A DNA stretch of 64,000 bases from Campylorhamphus procurvoides. Lineage: Eukaryota; Chordata; Aves; Passeriformes; Dendrocolaptidae. The notes under the pieces are model-generated. The model ran no database searches, had not been told where the DNA came from, and saw nothing but the letters and a program-made list of their open reading frames with translations. The first letter of the stretch is position 1. Each line of letters begins with the position of its first letter. This document shows, piece by piece, positions 49,301-60,600 of this stretch. The translations under genes were made by a program, and so were the position numbers. Location of the stretch: assembly GCA_013396655.1 (NCBI GenBank), contig WBMV01001918.1, positions 1-64,000 on the forward strand. Reading direction: 5' to 3'.

Positions 49301-52300
49301 TATCAACTCACAAGTCAAAACAGGGAGAACAATTTTTAGAAAGCATATGTTTTAAGATTGCAGGACCAGGACAGGAATTTGGGATGGTTCCAAATGCTTT
49401 TTGGTAAAATGTAAATTGGACACAGCGTTTACATTCAAGTAAAATTGGTTGTTCTCCTTCAGATACATTGAAATAATTGTAGAGAAATTCAGCTTTTTGG
49501 TCATGGTCACTAGACTCAATTTGCTCTGCCTCCAAGCTTTCACTCCTACATATCTTATAATTTTATTTTCCAGATCAATGGAAGTTGCCTCTCCTTTTTA
49601 TTGCTGGAAATAATTGGCCTTGTAGCAGTTCTTCTCCAGTTTGTGTTTCTGTCCTTTGTTCAAATCACATTTTATCAATCTTTTTCATTACAACTGGATG
49701 TACTGCCCAGGGTAATAGCCACAGAACTTCAGATAATTAACTTCTGTACACAATACTGAAAATAATCTCCATTCTGTATTCATAGAATCACAGAATATGC
49801 AGAGTTGGAAGTGACCTACAAGGATCAAGTCCAACTCTTTGCCTTGCACAGGACCGTCCCTAAGAGTCACACAATGTACCTGAGAGTATCCTCCAAACAA
49901 TTCCTGAACTCTCTCAGACTTGGTGCTATGGCCACTTCCCTGAGGAGCCTGTTGCTGGGCCAAACCACCCTCTGGGTGAAGAACCTTTCCCTAATATCCA
50001 ACCTAAACCTCCCCTGACGCAACTTCAAGCCGTTCCCTCTGGTCCTGTCACTGGTCACCACAGAGAAGGGATCAGTGCCTCCCCCTACTCTTCCCCTCAC
50101 AAGGAAGTTGTAACTCCAGTGAGGCTTCCCCTCAGCCTCCCCTTCTCCAGATTGAACACACCAAGTGACCTCAGCTGCTCCTCATATGGCTTTCCCTTCT
50201 TCATTGGTCTACTTTGGACACTATCAGCCTACTCCCAGATCCTGAACACACAGGAAAAGGGCACTCTCTTGTGTTTTCTTTTGTTTCCTTTCCTTTTTAG
50301 CAAGTCAGTTTCCTTTTTTAGACTAAGTTTACAGGCCAGTTGTTTGAAAACTTACAAGATGTAGTTGTTTAATAGCATATTAAGTAGGGAAAAGTGAGAG
50401 AAGGAGGTACAGAGCAGAATGACAGTGATCTACCTCTATAAAAATGGCAAGGAATAAGTATAAAAATACACTAACCAAAGAACAGTGAAAATGTCCTACA
50501 ATTATTGCCATTGAGACCTGCAGATCTAAAGGAAGAATTAAAAAAAAAAACAAAAAAATGCATTACTTACCATACTGTTCCAGCCTGAAGAGCAGCTGCA
50601 AATGTCAGTGCTTTATCAATGTCTTTGGTAAAAACTGCTGCTGCTAAGCCATATGTAGTATTATTCGCCCTCCTGATAACTTCATCTACAGTTTTGAACT
50701 TCATGATTTGTTGAACAGGTCCAAATATCTGTATCAAACACATTTAAACTTATAAATGTAGACTAGAAAAACTCACTATTTTAAGTAATTTTTATTTATT
50801 AAAATGACATCTGTCAGATGACCTTATTCCTGAATTAATTCAGTTGAGCGTACATTTCAGAAAAATGTTCTAAAAATTATAAATTCACATAGATATTTTT
50901 GCTATAGGGAGTAAATCAAGATAACCTATCATAAAATGATTAATAGAACAATAGATNCAGTGAGGCTTCCCCTCAGCCTCCCCTTCTCCAGATTGAACAC
51001 ACCAAGTGACCTCAGCTGCTCCTCATATGGCTTTCCCTTCTTCATTGGTCTACTTTGGACACTATCAGCCTACTCCCAGATCCTGAACACACAGGAAAAG
51101 GGCACTCTCTTGTGTTTTCTTTTGTTTCCTTTCCTTTTTAGCAAGTCAGTTTCCTTTTTTAGACTAAGTTTACAGGCCAGTTGTTTGAAAACTTACAAGA
51201 TGTAGTTGTTTAATAGCATATTAAGTAGGGAAAAGTGAGAGAAGGAGGTACAGAGCAGAATGACAGTGATCTACCTCTATAAAAATGGCAAGGAATAAGT
51301 ATAAAAATACACTAACCAAAGAACAGTGAAAATGTCCTACAATTATTGCCATTGAGACCTGCAGATCTAAAGGAAGAATTAAAAAAAAAAACAAAAAAAT
51401 GCATTACTTACCATACTGTTCCAGCCTGAAGAGCAGCTGCAAATGTCAGTGCTTTATCAATGTCTTTGGTAAAAACTGCTGCTGCTAAGCCATATGTAGT
51501 ATTATTCGCCCTCCTGATAACTTCATCTACAGTTTTGAACTTCATGATTTGTTGAACAGGTCCAAATATCTGTATCAAACACATTTAAACTTATAAATGT
51601 AGACTAGAAAAACTCACTATTTTAAGTAATTTTTATTTATTAAAATGACATCTGTCAGATGACCTTATTCCTGAATTAATTCAGTTGAGCGTACATTTCA
51701 GAAAAATGTTCTAAAAATTATAAATTCACATAGATATTTTTGCTATAGGGAGTAAATCAAGATAACCTATCATAAAATGATTAATAGAACAATAGATAAA
51801 TAAATAAATAAATATATAATGCAAACAAATAATAGAGATCAAAATACTCCCACCTAAAGGTAATTAACATAGTGTCACAGTGCACCACATCTCTATAAGT
51901 GGTATTTTCTTGGTAAGCTCCAGTTTTAAAGTTGAGAAAAATATTAAATTTTTCCTGGATCTAAATTTTCTATTAGACTTTTATCTCTTCTGGCAGCTGC
52001 ACAACTGGGAACATACTCCACATGAAACAACTGATTCTGCTTTCTATATGGGTGTTAGATGAGATAACAGTCACTCAGGTTTGGCTTTCCTGTTGCCATC
52101 ACTCTGTGTTTTCAGCCAGAGGTGTTCATGCCACCCACCAAACACCAAGACTGTGTACTGGGAGGAGACATTCCTACATCCAATTACCTCTATTCTTAGA
52201 GACTGTGAGCTCTCTATTTGACTGATTTTAGTGCTAGTTTCTAACTAGCATTGCAAGGATTGATTTACATAGATCGGAAAACCACTGAACATTCTCACAC

Positions 52301-54574
52301 CATTTAAATTGTGAGCTTCAAAACTTGGATATTTTTTAAATTGCCTTGTCTATCTGCGGTTTCATTGCTGATTACAGAGCAATAATATATATACATATAT
52401 AAATAAATAAATAGAGTGAGAAGCAGTTCTGCTGACTGAAAATAAACAGAGCTGAAAAAAAAATGTAATTCTGTGTAGTTTTCTACTTGACTCCTAGAAT
52501 AGCAGAAACTATCCAAATTCTGTCTCATACAGTGCTCTCCTGCTTTACAGCTGTATCCCTGTCACAATTAACTCTAAATGCTCCGGTCTTCATTTTTTAA
52601 CTTGGGCTGTTGACTCTTGCTGGATATAATAAATACATTCAGCAGACTGCATCAGCAGTATTGTTGGCTTTGTAAATCAACTGTTAGGAGGATTTTAAAG
52701 GAGCTTTTTTTATGAAGTAGTATAATAGACACCAATTGCAGCCCACATGCAGCATTTATTAATCAAGATGAATGTAGAAAAACACAGAGTTTGTGTAGAA
52801 AAACACAGGTCATGACTGGAATTTGAGGCTGTGTTTACAGAACAAGCTGACATAACTCTGCACTCCTAAGTCTCTCTCAATCCTCACAGATGGTAACTTA
52901 TGCCCTGGCACTGTCACCTCAGTAAAAGATTCTTCAATGATGTGTAGACATATTGCAAACTGATCTAAGTTAAATAACCCTCGAGAGGTAAAATGCTGCT
53001 TTCCAGTAACTGCCACCAACAAAATGCCGCTGGAAGCACAATCCAAATAGTTTCTCGTATTGCAAAGTAGCTGCCTTGTGCGTAGTGTCCAAGCACCAAA
53101 TTAAGTGGCTTCTTAGGCAGTGCAAATTGTTCACAAGCTCTGCTTCTGTATTACAGGTCACCGTGACTCTGGTATGTAAGACATGGACAGTATGGGATGA
53201 TGTAAACAATCCAAACCTGAGCAGTTATCTACTGCCAACTTAAGCAGCAGCTTTTGTTGGCAAGCCAGCCTCACATACCTCTCCCTCACCTTGCCCAGAT
53301 TGGTGAAATGGGCATAAGAAACCAGCAAAGGCATTATAAATACCACCAAGATTTAATGATGGCATATTTATTTAGCTGTATATCTTATAAAGACATTTAA
53401 ACAGGTAATTTCCAATGAGAGAACAGACAGCTGAAAATTTATTTACCTCCTCTTTGGCGATGCGCATATCATCTGTAACATTAGAAAAAACTGTGGGCTG
53501 GATGAAGTAACCCTTGTCTCCCCATGGACCTCCTCCACATTCCAGTTTGGCTCCTTCTTTTTTCCCACTCTCGATTAGGTCCAGGATCCTTTCAAACTGG
53601 TCCTTGTCAATCTAAATGAAAAGATATCCCAGGGATGAAAACAACAATCACTGATAACACTTGGTCTTCCAAGTCATTAACCTAAACCTAACAATGTTGC
53701 AGTTCACTTCAATTACATGGTTGCAGTGGAACAGGTAGAGAGCCTGGCTAATATTCTTGTCACTAACCTCTCATAACTTTGTGGGCTTTTCTCACAAGGA
53801 CCAATAATCATAAATTTTGACATAGGAGAAGTAGCTGTAGAGGAACTGGTGCTCTGATTTTCTTAATAAAGAAGGAAAAAAATTCTACAGAATTCATTTG
53901 CTTTATATTTCTCAGTACTCTTTCCAACTACAAATGGGTCATTGAAACAAAAATTGCCGGGCTTGACTTTGAAAAAATAATAAAGGACTTGATCTAGCCA
54001 ATAAAACTCCCCCATAGTTCACCAGGTCTGATAGACTGGCCATACTGCTTTCCTAAAATATTAGATGAGGTAAAAAAAACCCAACAATAAAATAAAATTT
54101 AAATTCAATGGGATTTTTTAGATCATTCTGATTAATTAGTGGAATAAAGATGTATACACTTGCCATTTGAGAAACATAAATGGCAAATTGTTTATGATAT
54201 GAAGCCAGTCTCTGCCCTTCCACTTGCTCAGGTCTACCAACAAATTTAATACATGCCAAGCACACTGTAGTTTGGTTCTACACTGTGACAAAATGCATGG
54301 CCTTCATCTGAAAAAGAAGTTTATGGTGACAGTGCAATAGGCACTTGTATTTCTCTAACTCCTTCCAGTTTTCAGTGACAAAATGGATAAAAGCAAAGAG
54401 TGTAAATGGGGACTAGAAAGAGATCAAATACTGTTTTCTTTCCTCCAAGGTCCAAATCAACCAATCACCACTTCAGGTGTGAAGGGACATTGTGCACTTC
54501 ACATATGTCAAAAAAACCTCAATAAAGCTTGTTTGGTAGAGGCTTCTAACATTCTCTCTCTCTCTCTCCATCTC

Positions 54575-54609
<35 letters not shown>

Positions 54610-57600
54610 TTTTATTTCTTTGCTTCATTTTCCTTTTTCATATTTCTTTCCATCACTCTTTCAGACTTCAGTCCTTCAAGTAGTGAGATTACTTTCAGGG
54701 TAATTCTTGCACAGAATCTTCTTCTCTGTGATCATACTCATCAATCAGCAGAGCAGAGAATTGGACATTTTCTTATTTGTGCAAATAAAAATGTCCAATT
54801 TCAGCTTGAGCAACAAGTTTTACCATGGTCTTAGAACTCAATAATATTTTCAAAGTTTCTGGGGAATTCTGGACATATATTAGACTAAACAGCAATTTAA
54901 ATAAAACTGTGATAGAAGTTTATAGCTATAAAAATGATAAGGAGATGATTTTTATTTCATTGCACTTGCTTTGTCATTTTGCTTTCAAGCGAAAGTTTGC
55001 CTTACTGGATGCTGAAGACATAAAATTTCTGCTACCCTGATGGCCACATAAACATCTTGAAGAGAAAATGAGATTTATGTGATACAGCTCACAATGTTAT
55101 CAGCCTTTCTTTTGTTATTATCATCATTTTTTTTCTTAACAATGTGTGAATTAGCATATAAAGGATTTTTGAATTCCAGTAGGGCTTTAGGACTTTTGCC
55201 TCTTCTTTAGTGTCCACTGTGTGAGAATGTTACCCAAACTTACTGTCTAAGGCAGGTGCTGCCCCAGAGGGCTTGTGAACTGAACAACAAATATGTCTTT
55301 TTCTCTATGGTAAGAGACCACAGTGAATAGGCCTGATCAGGCTATCAGTTTTTGTTTCTTAAAAGAATTAGGTAAAGCACAAGGAATTTGAAGACAAAGA
55401 TATTTAACATAATTACCACACAAGAAATGCATTTAAGCCACATGGCTACAATTTTCTATTAAATGGGATCATACTCGTTCTAAAATGAGTAACTTTGCTA
55501 AACTGTAGAATTGTTACGTTTCTGCTAAAGCTTGCTAAGAAAAAAAATTGCAATAATGCCAAATGATGAGACTAGAGGCAAAAAGAATCTTTATGCTCTT
55601 TAAAATATTTTCAGTATGGCTTTATTCGCACGTTTAATCTTCCTTATTTTTTTCAGTAAAACTGTACTTCACCTTGAAAGTACTGCAACAATAGTTGTAA
55701 AACTACATTAAATTGTGATGTTGTGACACAGTTATGCTGAAAACACTTTACATTACATACTTGAGGGCCTTGCTGTACACCAGGCAACAGAGGATTCCCA
55801 AGAGTATACTTTGCTCTTTCAATGCTTCGGCGAACAAACTCATCATAAATAGGCTCTTCCACAAAAATCCTAGATCCTGCTATACAGCACTGTCCCTGGT
55901 GATAGAACAGACCAATATGTGCAAATTCCACAGCGGCGTCCACTGCAAAGAAATGCAGACCTCATCAGATCATAAACACAAACTGACACATCATTAATCC
56001 TTTACTAACCTTTCTCATTTAATCTCATATCTCCTTTTTAGCACTTTTTATTTTTATCGTTCTTTAAAACACAGATATACATCCATTTACATATGTCCAA
56101 ACTACTCCTATCAAGAGCAGCATGGTACACCTAGATAAATACACATTAAGCTGTTCCGTGTGAAATGTGCATTCAACACTATTTTCCCTGCCAGCAGTAA
56201 CAAGAGGAGTATTCATCTACAAAGGTAATAAACTTGTAAAAGATTCATCTATGGTTTTGGTTCTGCATTCATGTTGCATTAAGATGGTCATTACTGTGCA
56301 GGTGAACAGGTTGTCAGAAATCTGTATCTATTCAGGAACCACCAGTTTTTGGTGACAATCGAAATTAAAACTAAGAGGTGACCAGAAAACTTTAAAAACT
56401 ACTCCTTTAATGGAAAGGTTCAAACAATTTACTGACAAAGAAAAGAAAAAGAGAATTGGATTTGCAATAGCAGCAGCTTATGTAATAAAATTGCTACTAA
56501 CAGTCAGCATCCGCAAATATAATGTTAGGACTTTTTCCTCCAAGTTCCAAGGTAACTCTCTTCAGATTGCTCCTTCCTGCTGCTTCTTTAATCAGTTTGC
56601 CAACCTAAAAGGTAGGGAGAAGACAGTTTCATCTCAAAAAGTTTTTAATGACCTCTATAAACTTCTCTGACTTCCTCAGTTGTGAAAATCTATTCACAGT
56701 TGTCTACTATCCCAATAATAAAATTAAAAATAAATTAAAATAAAAATATTGAAAAGAATAGTCAGACTGCAGGTGACTGGTAGGCTATAAACCAGAGTTG
56801 TTTTTCAGAAGAGTTTCTCCCTGTGTACATTCATGTTAATTGCCAAAGATATGTGCTGCTTTTTTGGTTATCACCACTCTTCCTGCATGTATCTGTAATC
56901 TAAAGATTTCTGTTCTTCCTGTTACTCCCACTAGGCTGAAATTTCTCTGTTTTATACATGGGAAAAGCCCTTTGATGCACAAAGTGCAAAAAATCTACCT
57001 TGCCTGCACTGGCAGTCTTTATTGTTCCAATTTTAGCCCTTAAAGAAAGAAGAGGGAAAAATGGACCCTATGAAGTAGAACCCTTACCCTGTTTTTTTCT
57101 ACTGGTGACTTAATTGAAGGAATCAGTTACTGTGAATTGCCCTGGAAAAACTGTGATGGAAAAACATCCTTGTAGCTCTTGCAGCTCTTGCAGCTTTGGA
57201 CTATAACTGCCAGCAACCATCAGATAAATGTCATCCCTCTATCAGCCTTCCTGTCATAATTTGTCATTGCTAAATTGCACTGTCAATAGAAGACTGTCAC
57301 CAAAATCTATGCATACACCTTTGGGTCCATCTGCCTTTGGAGGCTCACAGGACACTGGGTACTATAGTTGTTGCTGTCTATTGGGAACACTTGCGGGATA
57401 TTTCTCAGATGTTGGGGGTTTGGTTTGTTTTCTTTTCCCATTACTTTAGAGCTAAAGGCTTCTAAGAGTAAACATAGCTCTTGCAGTCAGTGTGTACTGA
57501 TCCCTGACATAAGGCAATGATATTCATCTTTGGAGCCTGCATCCAAGAAGTTAAGAGACCAGCTCTTCCATTTAGCATGCATCCAGAATGACAATATCAT

Positions 57601-60600
57601 GGATTGTATTTAAGATATAACTCTATAATGCCTGCAATGAGAAATGTTCAATTATATAATTTACAATTCTTCAGAGTGAAGCTGAGGGAAAATTAACATA
57701 GACCTTCCTTTTAATTATTAAACTAATAAATACTCAAATAATCTCCAAAGACCACCCAGATGATCCTAAGTATCAGTGAAATACCAAAAGCCATCACCTC
57801 ATCTCAATGTGTGTGGAACTAGGAATGTGATTTCTTAGGTACCTTCCTACCATCCTGTTGGTACTAAAACTAAAAGGAACTAAAAGGGACTAAAAGCTTC
57901 TTAAAAAAACAATGCAAACAATCTTATAAAAATGTTCTGTTTTTAATGAATACAACTTAAAACAGCCTTGGTATGCTAGAACCTAGAGTATCTCATACAC
58001 TGCCTTTGTTTGAAGGGTTTTCTAGCATTAACAAATACTGTTTAAATATGTTTAAAGTTAATAATAACCAACAAATCATTAAACAGACTTTGTTTAACAA
58101 ACCAGCAATCAAAAGAAAGAAGAGAGCTAAAATAACTACATGGAACAAGTTAGACATTAAATCACTGGTGGGAATCGGGCACATTTCCTGCTTATATTTT
58201 CTTGCATTCATTGCAGTACCTCTGTAGAGCCTGTGAAAGCTACTTTATCTATATCCATGTGGTGAGAAATTGCTGCTCCAGCAGTGGGTCCAAAGCCTGG
58301 CACAATGTTCACAACTCCAGGTGGAAATCCTGCCTGAATTGGAAAAAAGAACCCCGTAAATTTGAGGAAGGATAATGAATAGAACTTGTCTCAAGTATTT
58401 TTACCTCCCTTTTCAGTTCTCCAGACACTTTTTCTCAGCCATACATTTATTCTCAGAGTTAGACCCCCAAATGTTTTCATTCTCACAGGATGTATATCTT
58501 TTCCCCTTCATCTGTCTTTTAGATTTGCTTGGTGTAATTTTTTTTCTTTTTTTTTTTTTTTTCTGCTGACTGAAATACTATTAAGAAAAATGACGGAAAT
58601 AGTACTTCGAACTCAATGTCTTTGCTTGTTTCTCTGAATGTGGTTTGAAAGTAGAGTGGACAACATGAGAGTTTATAGTAAAAAAGAGGCAGATCAGCTA
58701 CTAAGCATGAAAAAGCTTGTTACCTGAGATATGCAAGCTTCAAATATCCTGCACATTTTTTATGCAGGATAAAAAGGCTTTTCCTGTGGTTGAAAACTTA
58801 TTGTTTCCCATCAATCCCACATGTTATGTTCCATTCATAGGAGAAATCAGCTGTTTTCTTCTAGCAGGTTGTCAGGCAAACTGCAAAGATGTGTGAGGTA
58901 TAGCTGCACTTTTTCTCAGTTTATGAAACAGCTATGGGATCTTAATGGTACTTGCAGTGAAAACATTGAATTAAAATACTAAAATGATTCTTCTCCTGCA
59001 TTATCACTTAAATGAGTCTCTTTATAGCATTAATCAGGACTTTGGTATTACATGAAAAAGTTCCAATTTTTGTTTGGATAATGGTAAGTTTTGGGTGGTG
59101 AATTACAGCTCCTAAAACTCATGTCCTGTGTTACTGACAGCAGAGTGTTACTTCTGTTAAATAAACTTATATTCCTTATAATTTTATGCTCAGACACAGT
59201 CTGTCTTTGCTTGTAATGTTCATTTATTATTCTACATTAATATTTATCCTCGAATTGATGAGGCAATGGGGTTCCTTCCATTTGCATGGAATGGTGTTCC
59301 ATACTTAATCTGTAGAGAAAAGTGAGAAGAAACATCTCTTTTGTAACTAATTCACACTGTCGGACTTTTAGTATTTAATATTTATGTTTGTTTTAGAAGT
59401 TCTTTATATATTAAAAAGGGAGATTTATGAGGGCTATTAAGAAGGATAGTGAAGATTACCAAAAGTTACTATATCTATTTTTTTTTTAAAGTGAATTAGA
59501 AAGTTAAATTAGGCCTTGAGATATTTTCACATGCCTAAAGCAGCTATTGAAGTGATCACTGCCAGGAATTTGTTTTCAACTTTGTTTCAATAATCTGGAT
59601 ACCGATCACATTCTCACTTATGAGCATTCTGTTCAGGAAATCAGAATATAAGAATAGATATTTCATTAGACTCATAGGAGAATTGAGTTACTTTCCCTGT
59701 TAAGTTACTTTTTTCCAGAGAAATATACTTTCTGATACTTATTGTTAAAAATTAATAGAGACGGTATCTCTGATAATTTTTAAGGCAATTCTCCTCCCCA
59801 GTATTATCTAATAGCTTTTACTATATGATGCAGTAACGGCAGGACTTGGGTCTGTCCTGATAATGATTTAGGTTTTGTGTAATATTAAAACATAACCAGC
59901 CAGTATACTCTGCTAAATAATTGTTTTGAAGTAGAATAATAAAATGTGCCAAGTCATTTTCATTAAAACTCTACAAGGTTACTGCCCTGGTGATTATTGA
60001 CATTTGCACCATCTTTTGAAACATGTTAGATTGCATTTGTTGATTTTTATGGGAAGAAAGCTAAGTTATTTAACTGTTCTCTTCGGGTGTTTGCTGCCCT
60101 GGGCACAGTAGTTAACTCTGGAGACAATGAAGAAACTAGCACACTCCTTGTGTTCAAGAGCACAGTGTATTCTCACAGTTGCTATGTGAAAAGAGTTCAC
60201 AGGTTTGCAGCAGTCACCAGTTCGATTTTACAGCTGCCTGTTAATAATAAACCCGGGTGAATGAAAACTTTGTTCAATTTAAAAAAAATAGCTGTACAAA
60301 CAGGTTCTTTCCTGTGATAACTATGCTAATAAAGTCCTTTCCACCCATCTCCAAGTACTCTGCACTTGAGTACTTGTTTAGTTTTGACTTTGAAAGGTGC
60401 TGTGCTTTAGTACTACAAATATATTGTGGAAGAAATGGAGTTTACTAAATGGCTACTGTGGAGTTTTGTGTGTGTGTGTATGAGGCTGAAAGATATGCAT
60501 GTTTTTGCCCTGGATTGACTTCAACAGTTTACAGCAAGGCAAGTTCCACAGTGCAAGGCTAGGCATGCAATGACAAGTACTGGCAGAGGCCAGCCTAGAT

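Larger units (their letters stand above)
50117..51797 (+). repeat. Exact 840-bp direct duplication flanking a single N
   Basis: 50117-50956 and 50958-51797 agree base for base wherever compared, and the only base between them is the N at 50957. The unit contains part of a CR1 tail, intron sequence and the whole of ALDH1A1 exon 11. Identity of this length, with the gap symbol exactly at the junction, indicates overlapping contig ends, not a recent tandem duplication. Confidence 0.92.

Noticed and set aside
50117..51797. Genuine recent tandem duplication of ALDH1A1 exon 11
   Set aside because: The exact identity together with an N at the junction is better explained by unmerged contig ends; both exons together would break the frame.
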